DNA of 64,000 nucleotides. Origin: Lytechinus variegatus. Lineage: Eukaryota; Echinodermata; Echinoidea; Temnopleuroida; Toxopneustidae. A program made the position numbers and the translations under genes. The stretch covers positions 56,064,083 to 56,128,082 of the forward strand of contig NC_054740.1 in the NCBI RefSeq assembly GCF_018143015.1, in the 5' to 3' direction. Numbering within the stretch: position 1 is the stretch's first letter; the number at the start of each line of letters is the position of its first letter. Below the pieces are notes generated by a model that saw nothing but the letters and a program-made list of their open reading frames with translations, was not told the DNA's origin and made no database searches. Positions 21,767 through 34,025 of this stretch are shown here, piece after piece.

Positions 21767-23327
21767 ATATATAATATATATAAATATAAAGAATGAAGGA
21801 GATATAGTACTCGATAAAAACAAAATATCATGGGCCAAAGCAGACGAGTTAAAGATAACAAAATAACACGATCTGCCTCATGGATTATCTCGTGTGTCTT
21901 TTAATCACTTTGCTTTCAGCAGTAAACAGGGCATCTAGTAATAAACAAACTTCCTTGCACATTTTTCATGGCAGTAATCTTTTGTTTGATTAATGACAAT
22001 GAGTAAAGATGATCATAAGAGAAATGTCATTTGTCGGATGTCTAGTTATCATCTTGGTCATGACAGTCCTGCTAAACATGATCTAGAATAACTAGTATTC
22101 CTTATTTTACTAGTATAGTAGTATACTCTTTTAAAAGTAGCGATATTGTTAATGATCAAACGAATGAATCAACAACTAAAGGAATAAACAAATAAACAGC
22201 CAAATAACTAAAAAAATATCAATTACAATTATAGTAATAGGGGTAAAATAAAAAAGCTCAACATTATATTTCTTATCCACGTGCAGATATGCGGACACTA
22301 AAATGATAAGCACACTCTGTTTAAAATTACCATGATTACAAAGGCTTGATTGAATTAAGTATGGAAATGAAATAAACCTCACCGGGTTGTCGGAAGTAAA
22401 CTGTATAGATAATTTTTATCGCGTAAATGCGCGAGATGATTATGTTTTTTGTCAAAGGTCCGACAATGAACACGCTGAGGGTCGAGTTAGGTTTGTTCTG
22501 TGATCTTAGACCATAAATTAATCTTATCCATGGATTGATTCAATCTGCCTTCGTGAATTAAGGCATGTCTATATATTGGATGATTCTACCTTCTTTGAAA
22601 AGCGCAAAGTACTCTGAAAAAATTAGTGAAATAGTTCACTCTTTATAAGGAGTGAATATATGAAAGAGTGAATATTGAGTGAAAAAAACCTCGGATATCA
22701 CTGAGGCCATCCAAAATTTGCACTTTCATTCCAAAATCATTCATTTACTAATTCGCTCCTTAGAGACTGAAATTTTTCACCTTTCCTTTGCAAAGTAGGG
22801 GTTGAGGACATGGCCAGCAGGGAAAAGGGTCAGTGTATGTGTATAGGTAATTTCTTATTAATTCGTTTGAACAGTGTTAATGTGTTATGAAAGCAATTGC
22901 TCTGAAAGGGAGTGATTAAGCGACACTTTCTTAAATCTGTAATGAAATATTTTGAACTTATCTCCTTTGCAAATACATAATTATTATAAGGAAATGTACT
23001 TGGTGAAACTCTGAATAATGATCCTTAAATGTATATGACGACGCAAGACAGTTGTTATTACTTAAAACTTGCAAGTTGTAAATGCATATAAGATGATTGA
23101 CTCTGAATAAAAGTCCAATTTTGATCATGTTTGTCATTGCTGTACGTTATGATTATTACTGCTATTATTATTGATTGATTTTAACTAGCATTCATTGCTT
23201 TATTACTGTATAGTTTTGCTTCTTCCCCACAGAAACCTGGGGGGATGATTGTACACACCATCCCCCCACCTAAAATTCTGGGGGGGATGCATCCCCCCCC
23301 CCATCCCCCCCGCTATCTACGCCCCTG
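21661..23327 (-). mobile_element. 2-kb-family non-autonomous hAT-like element, copy 2
   Basis: Inverted relative to copy 1. The ends are CAGTGGCGTAGACAGG (left) and GCTATCTACGCCCCTG (right), with flanking octamers CTCTCTCT on both sides (21653-21660 and 23328-23335). Because the site is a CT tract the duplication length is not independently provable here, but it agrees with copy 1. 1667 bp; the middle block at about 22405-22510 is replaced relative to copy 1. No transposase frame; the 68-residue frame (22176-22382) is shared by both copies but has no domain. Confidence 0.8.
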
Positions 23328-23649
23328 CTCTCTCTCTCTCTCTCTCCCTCTCTCTCCCTCTCCTGTATTCTTCCTCCGCTAAGGTCGGAGATCAACGGCG
23401 TCGTTGGAAGGGCCGCTATTCATTTAGGCTCTAGTAGATGCAATCATGAAGTACTGAGTAGGTTTTGACGAGTTGTGTGGAGGTTGCGTAAGTAGTAAGC
23501 GTATGTAATTGGGCATCAAGATAATATTTAAGTAAAGAAAGAAATATGTTTTAAAAAGATAACTTTTGAAAATAAAATTCCTTTTTTATTGTTAAGATGA
23601 TGTATCGCATTATTATGTGCTTTAATTATGATAGACAGTGCTTTCTTTA

Positions 23650-24262
23650 TTAAAGGTCAAGTCCACCAAAGAGAAACGTCGATTTTAATAAATAGTGAAA
23701 AATAAGAATAACATAATGCTGACAATTTCATCAAAATCGGATGTAAAATAAGAATGTTATGACATTTTTAAGTTTCGCTTATTTTTCACAAAACAGTGAT
23801 ATGCACAACTCACTCAGTGACATGCAAATGAGACAGTTGGTGATGTCCCTCACTCACTATTTCTTTTGTTTTTATTGTTTGAATTATGCAATGTTTAATT
23901 TTTTTTTACAAATTTGACAATAGTGACCAAGTTGACTGAAGCATACAGTATTATACAATACTAATTCAACATGTTCCGGGAGGAATAATTGTTTCACTTG
24001 ACAATGAGGAGAAAAATTGAATATTTCATATTTCAAATAACAACATAGAAATAGTGAGTGGATCACGTCATCAGTCTTCTCATTTGCATACTTACTAGGA
24101 TGTGTATTCAACTGTTTTGTGAAATTAAGCAGAATTTTATGTCATTATGTCATAACTTTCTTATTTTACATCCGATTTTGTTGAAGTTTTCAGTGTTATG
24201 GTTGTTTGATTTGTCTCTTTTTATTTAAGTCAATTTTTCTTTGGGGTGGATTTGTCCTTTAA
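23650..24262. mobile_element. TTAA-ended palindromic MITE, family A, complete copy
   Basis: The ends are TTAAAGGTCAAGTCCACC and the inverted GGGTGGATTTGTCCTTTAA. It carries CAAAATCGGATGTAAAAT near 23733 and the mirror near 24165. 613 bp, non-coding. Confidence 0.85.
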
Positions 24263-24938
24263 GCCAGGGATTTTCAAATGGTGGCGTGCGCCACTTGTGG
24301 CGCACCGAGTCTTGCGGAGTGGCGCTTGGGAGCCGGTATATATAAAAAAAATAAATATGAGGACAAATTTGGGAGACAAATTGAATCCACCAGTAACCTG
24401 GTAATAAGGATTTGGTGATCATTTTGATACAAAGAGAAAACAAAAATCTTTACTTGACACTTTAATTGCTAATTGATTTCCTCAAGTTTTGGCCAATTTA
24501 GCACTCGATAACCCCTTATTATGGAGGATCGATGGTGTTCTCCTTTATTTATTCTATGCTGTACAAAGTTTATATGTGCCACACAAGTGATATGAAACCC
24601 CGTTTGTAGGATCTCTATTTAAAGGCGAGAAATTTTGCATTTCCAGAGTATACATTTTGGATAAGAGTTAAACATCAAATAATATTCAAAGAACATCCTG
24701 ATCATAAAAAAATATGAATTTGGGACAAAACAAGCAGAAACGTTGTTTCCGGAGCCGATTAAAATCATGTAAAAGGGAAATACATGTATGCTCAGATGTA
24801 TTGCTTGATAGGTCCACGCTTGAACTGAATTAATGATACCGCACGTGAGTTGTATAGAGAGAGGGGCAGTTTGGGGCGTTAGTGCAGTGCAACGCCTAAT
24901 TTTCAGCCCTTGCAAAATCGGGGAACGTGATTTCAGCC
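24263..24938. other. No gene seen
   Basis: GTGGCGTGCGCCACTTGTGGC near 24283 is a local imperfect palindrome (GTGGCGCAC words). A 125-residue - strand frame (24619-24996) has no domain. Confidence 0.45.
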
Positions 24939-26138
24939 GCTGGCGTAGGCTACAGATGGGGGTGGGGATTGGGGCCCCCAAGTTTTTCACGGCCAAGAAA
25001 AAAAGGAGAAAATGAAAGGGAAAGAGTGGAACAATGTACTACTTTCTTAATCATGTCAAAATATAGATTTTTGTATTGAAAAGTTCAATATTTTTGCTTC
25101 AGCTGCCATATCTACAGTGCGTATCAAAAAAAAGTTTACACTTAGAAAAAATCCTGTAAAATTATATATTTGTAATATCCTGAAGATTTTTCCACATTTT
25201 AACATTAGTACAGATCCATTTAAGCAAATGACGATATAACTGTCGAAAAATATTTCCGCTTGAGTGAGCACCACTTACTTTTGAAAAGTTAGTGATAAAT
25301 GATTTGCGCAGAACTTGGAAATAGTTATGCAAATAAAAATAGACCTTAATCATGAAGAACACGTGGAATTTAACTAGTAAAATTTATTTGATGATATCTT
25401 TTACCTTTTTTAAATTGTTTCCTTGCCCAAAATACTTCGAAGAGTGCATTGCGCCCCACCCCACTCTCCCACAAACCGAGGCCATCTTGACGATATTTGC
25501 TTTACACTGAGCTGTGATTTACATGAAATGGCTAAGGCTTCATTTTCATTTGATTGATGATTGTCAAGCTTGGGAAAAGTGTGGAGGAAACAAGTATCAA
25601 ATTAAAAATGAAATGTAAATCCACTTTAATGACACCAACTTCGTGAAAAATGCTGGAGATGTCTGATATAAACTTTGGTTGAGATTCAGTTATGTCCTCA
25701 GATCCAGCTGGCACACAAAAGGGTAAATGTTGTGCTTACTAAGTGTTGAAATTTCAATTTGGGTGGCAAAATTGTTACAAAATGCTGGAATGTATCCGTT
25801 TTATTTCAATCGACTAAAAGTGCAAGGGAAATGTATGAGAAATGTTTCGCAGGGTAAGTTTGATTTCGCCCTTTCCCCTTGACACAGCGTGAAAACGAGC
25901 ATTTCTGCGCAAACAGATTTCTGCGAGCTTTACAAAAATGGACAGTGCTCACTCAAGTGTAACATTCTGTCAAAACTTTTACTTTCATTAGATAGATGAG
26001 ACCCAAACCCAAGATTATATGTGAAAAAATTACCCACATGTTGTATATTTTTTTAATTCCCAGGGCTTTTTCAAAGTGTAAACTTTTTTTTGATACGCAC
26101 TGTATAGCCCCTCATTTTTTTACTCATTACGCCACTTG
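24939..26138 (+). mobile_element. Small hAT-like element carrying a nested Tc1/mariner-like element
   Basis: The ends are GCTGGCGTAGGCTACAG and the inverted CTCATTACGCCACTTG. The flanking octamers are TTTCAGCC and CTTCAGCC (7 of 8). Removing the nested 25115-26102 element leaves about 210 bp, including GGGGGTGGGGATTGGGG, which is the composition of the other GGCGTA-ended elements here. Confidence 0.6.
25115..26102. mobile_element. Non-autonomous Tc1/mariner-like element, copy 1
   Basis: The terminal inverted repeats CAGTGCGTATCAAAAAAAAG and CTTTTTTTTGATACGCACTG extend outward to about 27 bp, with TA on each side. The element is 988 bp, and inner arms carry CCGCTTGAGTGAGCACC near 25257 and GTGCTCACTCAAGTG near 25946. 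No DDE/D transposase frame is visible. The closest sister is at 40295-41247 and a decayed one at 43960-44648. Confidence 0.85.
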
Positions 26139-26146
26139 CTTCAGCC

Positions 26147-27459
26147 AATAGATCTGGTGCAGAACAGTCTGAACTAGTGGTATCATTGGTATGTTGTGAA
26201 AAGGTCACTGGTCATTTTTCTTTAAATATTAATATTGTGTAGTTTGTTGGCATTTGTATTTCTTCCGTTGATATTAATTAGAGCCCCTCTTGGGCAATTT
26301 AAAAGGCCTGATATTCCAAAACTTATGGGGGCTCTGCCCCCTCGACTCCCGGCCACCAGAGGCCTCTAGACCCCCTCCGCTGATACATTGCTGGTTTGCG
26401 TAATGGATACTGGAGCATTAAAGATTCTCAACAAGAAATGTGACGCTTCATAAAAAGTAATTGAGAATGGCTGCTTTAAGCTAAAGGCCATGAACGAAAA
26501 ATAAATGAGAGATGCTTGTTGAAGGGACGCGTTAAGAATATTTTTTTTTATTATTAGTTGGAATTGGAGGGAGCTAGTCAGAAGGCCATATGCTTAAGTT
26601 AATCATAAAGAGAGAGAGAGGAGCGAGTGAGCTAAAGATCAAACTTATCGCCTTGGGTTTACTTTCATAGATCATGAAGGTGATTTATTTTGGTTCAAGA
26701 TTCGAGAGAAGAAGTCAGGAAATATCTTATAAACATCCTGCTTTTCGCATTTTAATCAAGATGATAACTGTCGTATATAGAGAAAAGAGAGAGATTGGAT
26801 ATCAAATAATGTGAAATTGAGTTTAAAAAGATGTAAGGTTTTTTTTCCTCCAATGAAATAGGAACGCTTACACGAGGTCTATTCTAGTCATTATTTTGAA
26901 TAAGCAATGAGGAGTCATTTTACTCGTATTTCACCAATGAATTTGAAAAGAACGCATTATCTTCTGTCCTTCCTTTGCTAGCTAAAAAGGACTTCAAGAT
27001 TACATACTCACAATGAGATATCAGCAATAAACCAGCCTGTGTGATGCTAGACACCATTAAATCATTGGATATAAAAGGCTAAAAGGGGTTAAGATCTGAT
27101 TGTAAAATGCATCTTCTTTAACCACTTTGAGACATGTTCCATTTAAAAGATAGTGAGGTTACATTCTATTGTTGGTCTCAGATTTCCTTCCTGTTCTTTG
27201 TATCAAAAGAGTTCTATCCTATTACGGTTTTAACTTAATGCAGGCCTACTTTCTTTTTCCTGAAAATTCGTGCCATCTCGTTTTTTTTTAAATCTTAAAC
27301 CATACTTCTTTCAATATTGCAATTTCGTTGAACATGTTCCAATGGTTTAAAATGATGAGCTAGCTGGCCTTAAATCCTCTGTCGTGTTTTAGAAGGATGT
27401 ATGCTTGTAGGAGGGGGAGGGGGTGTGAGTGTGTGAAAGAAAGAGAAAGAGGGGAGGGG
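26147..27459. other. No gene seen
   Basis: AT-rich, with purine-rich patches (GAGAGAGAG near 26611 and 27440). No frame or repeat pair is convincing. Confidence 0.5.
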
Positions 27460-27605
27460 TGTGGGGGGTGTACGTCACTAGCGCACACCTATAGGGGAGG
27501 GGCGGGGGACAGACTGCCCCCCTGACGAGTCACAACCCATGCAAGGGACGTATCCCTGCCCCCTCCCCCTGACGAGTCACAACTGATCCCTGACGATCTT
27601 TAGAA
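27460..27605 (+). mobile_element. Repeat fragment matching the host of the 1470 insertion
   Basis: CGCACACCTATAGGGG then GACTGCCCCCCTGACGAGTC and CATGCAAGGGACGTATCCC parallel 1456-1469 and 1796-1860, without the hAT-like insertion. A short piece (CCCCCTGACGAGTCACAAC) is repeated in tandem. Class unknown. Confidence 0.55.
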
Positions 27606-28581
27606 GATATGAACATAGAGTTCTTTTTATATCTTTAAAATATAAATCCTTAAGTTTTGTATCTGCTTGTTTATATTGCTTGGTATTATGTTTCAATGGA
27701 AATAAAATAAAGATTTTATAGAAAAGAGCAAGAATGTGAAAAAAAGAAATCTTCCAAACAACATACCGAAACAATTTGACTTGTTCAATTATGTCCAAAA
27801 TGATTATTTAAAGCAGATAAATGACATGAACGCAATTTCAACTTTAATATTTTTTTTTAAAAACACTAACTATTTTCAAGATTTCCGATAATTATGATTT
27901 TCTTGAAATAGATGGGTCATAATTATATCTACATGGGATCGATTTTGGAGAGAGAAAGCAAGAAAGTAGGGGGGGTTAACGCTTCCTAATGGCAATTTAA
28001 CAGAAACATTGTAAATTGTAATCTTCTCAAAATCAGGGCAGGGATTTAATGAATCACTTTTGGTCTTTTCTCGCAACATCAATACTTTATCGTGGGCCTA
28101 ATTTATACTAATACATTCATGTAATATGTCCTGATTTTTCTCCCGGTATATTCATTGCCCTCATTTAGATTAAACTGCGTGCGCAAGAGATGGATGTCTT
28201 TCCTTCCTCTGCGGGATTTCTTTTATCGTTCTGTTACCATTATAATCACGATTGATTTCATACTTGAGCTTTTAAGAAGCAAAACGACTGGAGATGGAAA
28301 TATATCATATATTAACCCTTTTTAAGTGTATTTTTTCGATAAAATTATCATCGTTATTAATCATGTTCATCTTCTTCGACCCCTCACCTATAATGCGTCG
28401 GTTACACCGACTCCTGGCAGACCAATGATACGCCATTCCAATAACTTTTTCTTTCTTCCTTTCTTTTTTATATTCTTTCTTTTTTTTACATTCTTTCATT
28501 TCTTTTTTCCGTCTAAACCTGCATTAGCCGAATTATGTCTTCAAATGTCATTTTTATTTGTTGAACTGTATTTTAATGTTT
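27606..28581. other. No gene seen
   Basis: AT-rich. T-rich tract at 28450-28510 (CTTTCTTTC). No domain in the short frames. Confidence 0.5.
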
Positions 28582-28800
28582 AGTGTTATTTTTAGCACCA
28601 GCTAATGAGGAGAGTCTTTTAACAGAAACTTGATTTCTTTTGATAATCCTCCGGCATTAGCTGGTGTTCTTTCCTCTTTTTTTGTGTTTTTTTTTTAATT
28701 TGATATATTGTGTATTGGATGTTGTATGATGATTACTTTCAATGTTATGAATTCGACTATTGTTATGAGTATGTGTACCTGGAAATGAAATAAAATAAAA
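28582..28800 (+). mobile_element. LINE 3' tail with 12-bp stem-loop
   Basis: AGCACCAGCTAATGAGGAG pairs with CTCCGGCATTAGCTGGTG across a roughly 45-nt loop (12 bp uninterrupted). It is followed by about 120 nt and the tail TGAAATGAAATAAAATAAAA. The layout matches the tails at 37296, 57955 and 1-225, although the hairpin sequence differs. Confidence 0.5.
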
Positions 28801-28929
28801 AATTAACCGTTATAGTTTTGATCGGCTTGTAGTACGTTTTGTTGGTGTGACTGTATACCATATAGGAAAATATGTTTTTAAAAACATTTCAAAAGCTCCT
28901 CGAGCACTCTACAGAATGGATTTGGCGAG

Positions 28930-29190
28930 ATATAAGTGAAAAATGAAAATCAATTTATTGTTCGAAATAGACATGAAATGAAATACTCCGAAAATTTGCT
29001 TTGCCCAATTATTGATCGTGGGCCCGGCAGCCACTGTGCAGCGCCAAATCCCTTTAATCGTTGAACGCCAAAAAGTGTAGCAGCAACTCCCATCTTTTAA
29101 CGTCTTTTGGTCTGACGCGGCCTGGGTTCGAACCCCCGACCTCCCGGTTGTGAGATGGACGCTCTACCAACTGAGCAACATACCGGTCTA
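28930..29190 (-). mobile_element. tRNA-derived SINE with a well-kept tRNA head
   Basis: On the - strand the head reads GCTCAGTTGGTAGAGCGTCC (A box), an anticodon-like arm CATCTCACAACCGGG, and GGGGGTTCGAACCCAGG (B box), then an unrelated body with AAAAGACGTTAAAAGATGGG and GGATTTGGCGCTGC. The head resembles a tRNA, but it continues into SINE body and lacks a paired acceptor stem. Right end about 29190; the left end is uncertain. Confidence 0.65.
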
Positions 29191-29800
29191 ATTATTATTA
29201 TTATTATTGTGTATATTTCATTTCATTAATTGATTCTTGCAACATTTTTCATAAAGAAAGACTAAACAATGAAATGCATATCTAAAATTTGACGTTTAGA
29301 TAATGAACAAATATCTTGTATATAAATCATTAATGTAGCATACATAAATAGACATTTTAAGTGGTTTTTGTGTTACACTATGAATACGATTGTTCCATGG
29401 GTGGTCACCAACGCAAAGCTTAAAGGTGTGACACGCTAGAGAATAAACGTTTCAATATACATTGAAGATCAACATCAGCAAGATTATGATGTGATGTGTG
29501 TGATGTATTCAACATACGTGAACAGACCGTATAATGTTAATCGATTTGCGATAAATTTGCCAATGTTAAACAATGACACTCCGTCTTCAACTCTCCTAGA
29601 TCCAAACTTCCATTTCATTTCCCTCCCCTTCCCCTCTCTATCAATTTCCACTTCCAGTCTCTAATAGAATGACCTGCATTGCCTCCGGGGCCTTAATTGC
29701 ATTGACGCCCAATGGCGACAATGCATTGTTCTTGTTCCATATTCCTATTCCGTAATCTTCTTCTTCTTCTTCCACCAAAATCCCATTTGTTTAACACATG
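29191..29800. other. No gene seen
   Basis: A short ATT microsatellite at 29191-29205 and a TTC run near 29759. Otherwise nothing recognised. Confidence 0.5.
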
Positions 29801-29805
29801 GTTTT

Positions 29806-31460
29806 GTTAGCTCTACCCTGACTCTGTCCCTCATCCAAATTCATCCAAATTTGGTAGACATGTTGTCCAGCATCCCTAGTTGTGCCTCTCGTCTTCCATT
29901 TTCCAAAATCACTCATGCATGACCATCCAGGCGCCATTTTGTCCATTTCAAGTCCATTTGCATACCATTCTTCATTCTTTCATATCTCAATTATCCTGCA
30001 TGCTACAGACTTCTAACAAATTGCTATAGATAGTCAAAGAGTTGCTCCATCATCTGCGACGTATAACCTGACCTTCAAAATGCCATCTTTATGTCCTAAA
30101 TTCAAATCCGAAATAGCCTTCCTTCAAAAACGTCATATTTATTGAAATGTAAAGTAAAAAAATCGTAAAATGGCCATAACTTTCTTGTTTTTATTCATTT
30201 TGAGCTCATTCTTTCAGGAATTGATAACGGTATCATAAAATACAAGCTACTGAGTTTTCACGCATCATTGACCTTCCGTCATCGAAATAGCGCCCTCTAA
30301 AGTTTCAAAAACGCTTACCTTTGAATGCTCCTCATTGCGTCATGCGTGGCCAAACCCGTACCCTTTTTTTAATTTAGGGTCTTCAAGATATGATCTTTCA
30401 TGCCATTTAAAAAATATATACCTTACAACTGACGAAATATCTCAAAAATGCTCCCGAAAATCAGCAAAATACCCCAAAATGCACTTTACTGCCAGCACAA
30501 CTTCAACTTGCTCTTATTTCCTTATTATTGAAGCTTATTCTTTCTAACTTGGCTGATATGAGTATTGATATATACTTCAACCGTTCGTCAACCTTTTGTA
30601 ACAGAAACTGACAAAAATCTGACGTCAGCTTCAAATTATTGTGCAAAACCTTCATTTTTAATGTCTTTCTTTATATGGCATTTACTTCCGGTCTATTGCC
30701 TGCGCACAAATAAAAGTGGTATCAATGTCACCGCATTGGAATACTCTTTCCATTGATACCAAATACGACATAGGTTACAACAGAAAATTTCAAGATAAGT
30801 CAATCTGAACACATGGTATACTGCTCACTATGTACACATTATCAACAACAGAATTGTACAGTGTCTATTGCATCGGTTTCGTGCAAAAACGAACTGAACG
30901 TACTATGGCACGCCATTTGTCCAATAAGGCGATACACTCAGTTTATGCATGCACATCGTTCTGATATGTACTTAACACTGGGTTACGTTGATGAATTGTC
31001 AGCGAATTTGTATGCTTATTTCTATTACTCTCTCTGCGTCTTTCTCTCTCTTTGTTCAGCGGCCACATGGTCTAAAAATGGACGAAATTTGTTTGACTCG
31101 AGAATGTAATTTCCTATGAAAAGCAAAATCTGCCAAAATCCAATTTGATTAACATGTAATTTTTGTTAGTCCTCTCCTGCCTCCGTTTCTCATCCAAATT
31201 CATTCTGATTTGGTAGACATACTATCCATAATTAGGGACCATAACCTTTAGAAATAGCGCCTTCTATTGCAAAGTCTTGAAATAGTTAAATTGCCATAAC
31301 TTCCTTGTTTGAATTTATTTTGGTCTCATGTTTTCAGGGTTTGCCAATTGTATCATTTCACATACTCCAACTGTGTTTTACGCATCAGTAATCATTCCTT
31401 TAAGAAATAGCGCCCTCTAATATTTTGAGAATGTATATCATCTAGAGTTTTCTCTTGATC
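29806..31460 (+). repeat. Two diverged copies of a CATCCAAATT...ATAGCGCCCTC repeat
   Basis: TCATCCAAATTCATCC, then TTTGGTAGACAT, GCCATAACTTTCTTG, and finally AAATAGCGCCCTCTAA occur in this order at 29830-30300 and again at 31188-31420. The second copy also has an extra AATAGCGCC near 31252. About 860 bp of unrelated sequence lies between. They look like old copies of one element whose ends could not be defined. Confidence 0.55.
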
Positions 31461-31955
31461 TCCTCCTGTTTCTTGCCCTCTATTAAATCAGAGGCGTCAA
31501 TGCATGCACATCGTTCTGAAACGATTGCAGTTCTAGTTTCCCTTCGTTTTCCTTCCAAACTACATGCAACTTAATTTGCGTTGGATTTACAATTTTCTTC
31601 GGCTGACTTTGCTTTCCTAATTTTCATCGCCACTCTTCAACTCTCTCATGAAAATTGAAATCGGACATTTCCGTCACATCTGCTCCGGCGTGATTGCTAA
31701 CTAAGGTTTGTCCGACCATGTTCAAAGATCGATTACGTTGAAGATATTAACACAGGCATTAAGCATGTCAAGCTTTATATTATATGTAATAGCTATCAGT
31801 TTTCAATGTTAATAATTCATGAAGCAATCTTATTTCCATCCTTCATATACCTGTTCCAGTTCTACTTTTGAGCAATTTGGTACATTTTTAAAAACTTTTT
31901 CTAATCAGCTCCTGTGATTTTGTTTTCTATGAAATTAATACATAGGTTAATCATT
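31461..31955. other. No gene seen
   Basis: AT-rich sequence with no supported feature. Confidence 0.5.
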
Positions 31956-32357
31956 CAAAGGACAAGTCCACCCCAACTAAAAGTTGATTTGAATAAAAAC
32001 AGAAAAATCCAACTAGCATAACACTGAAAATTTCATCAAAATCGGATGTAAAATAAGAAAGTTATGACATTTTAAAATTTCGCTTAATTTCACAAAACAG
32101 TTTTAGCAATCCTGGTCAGTATGCAAATGAGGAGACTAATGACGTCATCCATTCACTATTTGTTTTGTATTTGTTACATGAAATATTCGAATTTTCTCCT
32201 CATCGTCAAGTGATACAACGATTAATTCCTCCTGAACATGTTGCATTAGCATTGTTTAATAATATATGGTTCGGTTAAGTTGGTCCTTGTTGTCAAATCT
32301 GTAAAAAATGAAATATTGTATAATTCAAACAATAAAAAACAAAGAAATAGTGAGTGC
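31956..32357 (+). mobile_element. TTAA-family A palindromic MITE, left part only
   Basis: It begins CAAAGGACAAGTCCACCCC and contains AAATCGGATGTAAAATAAG near 32038. It breaks off after AAATAGTGAGTG at about 32357, before the right inverted end. Confidence 0.75.
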
Positions 32358-33066
32358 TAAGAACACTACATATCAAGCTTGCCGACAGCGACTTGCATTT
32401 ATTCTTTAATTTCTATATACTGCAAACGAATGGTTGAGACGAGTATAGTGAACGAGAACGAAAATTAAAACAACTTGATATTACATTTAACAATTTTGAA
32501 TAATTCTGTCTTAGAAAAGTTTTATTTTTACCTTTGTCATATTCACCAATGTCAACCTGTTGGTAAAGATTTAAAAAAGATTTCGTTGGCCATGTTATAC
32601 CACATACCGACCAAAAAACAATCACTGGACGACAATTATTGTATCAACTTACACTTCGTAATAATTATATCCCATTCCATTATTGTTATTTCAATATTGT
32701 ATCTTTATCAAATAAGTCCGGATCAAGAAACGAACTCACGACAGGGAGGCCTTCGCATTTCCATTTCGATTGCTTTTTGATAACATTATAAAAATGAACC
32801 TTGCTGATATAGGTCACACAATTTGATTATTGTTTCTAGTTCAAATTCGCAATGAAAAAAAAACGAACCAAAATTAAATTCAACTTTATTCCTACATTCT
32901 AAAAATATTCATTATTTCTACAGCAAAAATATGGTGTGAGCAGAGTCACCTCCTTCGTGCCATGTAAAACGATATAAAAATTTTGGTAGCTTTCTCCGGC
33001 AAGTATATAATTGAGAGATGCAAAATATAATAATTTTCAAGTACATCCGGTGTGACAATTCTGACG

Positions 33067-33068
<2 letters not shown>
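32358..33068. other. No gene seen
   Basis: A 101-residue frame at 32475-32780 has no domain. AT-rich. Confidence 0.45.
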
Positions 33069-33109
<41 letters not shown>

Positions 33110-33422
33110 CGAAGAAGCTAAAAAAAGCATTGAAGCGGGAGACGTAGCCTGGATTTCTTCAACTTGTATTAATACAAGATTTCGGTCATTTAGTTCGACC
33201 TTCTTCAGGTATCTCCAAGTTTTACTGTAAGTGCTTGACCAGGTTGGTGATGTGTGGGTGTGTAATTAATAAAAGTTGAAGAAATCCGGGCTACGTCTCC
33301 CTTTTCAATGCTTTTTTAGCTTCTTCGCCAATATATTACTCACTGAAGCACCCACGCAATGTTTAGGTCCTTGCTCATCACAATTATATATATATATATT
33401 TATATATATATATATATATATT
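33069..33422. mobile_element. Long inverted repeat with hammerhead-like spacer and flanking TA microsatellites
   Basis: The left arm (about 33098-33167, TTGGCGAAGAAGCTAAAAAA to GGATTTCTTCAACT) mirrors the right arm (about 33279-33342). The 111-nt spacer, read on the - strand, holds CTGAAGA, AGGTC, a loop, GACC, GAAA, and then a perfect CTTGTATTAATACAAG stem: the order of a hammerhead core with stems II and III. TA tracts lie at 33069-33097 and 33383-33421. It is probably a Penelope-like terminal structure like that at 19923. No coding region. Confidence 0.5.
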
Positions 33423-33496
33423 GGTGTGGAAGGGGCAGAAATCGACTTGCCTGCAATTGTTTTTTCTTTTACATCAGAGTTAATGGTAATTCTTGA

Positions 33497-33590
33497 CCCA
33501 GGTGAGGTGAATGGGTATCCTGTATATGAAGAAATTCCTCGAATGCGCCCGATCAAGGTAGCCGCCTTGCTAAAGCCGGGGTAATGATAA
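33497..33590 (+). mobile_element. SINE body fragment
   Basis: CCCAGGTGAGGTGAATGGGT, GAAATTCCTCGAATG and CTAAAGCCGGGGTAATGATA match the body of the SINE at 57671-57938. The tRNA head is missing. Confidence 0.65.
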
Positions 33591-33699
33591 CACTATCATG
33601 TTACGCAGGGCCCGCTGGTAGATTTTTTTTATCTCGCTCTTGCATTTATACTTATACCTACAAATCTGCCTTTTAACTTATTCTTTGAGGAATCCATAC

Positions 33700-34025
33700 T
33701 CAACAAGCCTGCTTTTTAGTGAATACCTCCATTTCCTCAACATTTATTTAAATAGTAAAGATGAATAAAAGACTTTATATGCAAAATGCTTTATCATGAA
33801 TATTTTACAGTTATTATCATCATGATTATCTAGTTCATTGTAAAGATATCATTATTAATATGATTATCATATTGTTTAGTGTCTATTGTAAATATCTATT
33901 CATCTTTGTCATATTGGCATACTGTATATATCTGTATATTCATTTATATCGTTGTAATGATTTCTTTCACTATAAAATTGGCGTGACTTGAAATGAAAAT
34001 AAACCAAACTGAAACTGAAAGAAGA
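33700..34025 (+). mobile_element. Probable LINE 3' tail
   Basis: CAACAAGCCTGCTTTTTAGTG near 33700 shares wording with the hairpin of the 57955 tail. The stretch ends in TTGAAATGAAAATAAACC and a short CTGAAA repeat. No reverse transcriptase is attached. Confidence 0.45.

Noticed and set aside
24283-24330. Regulatory hairpin GTGGCGTGCGCCAC
   Set aside because: Short and imperfect; no gene context to support a role.
29100-29190. Functional tRNA gene on the - strand
   Set aside because: The A and B boxes are good but the acceptor stem does not pair and the sequence runs on into a SINE body; the same applies to the heads at 6368, 51304, 57671 and 61044.
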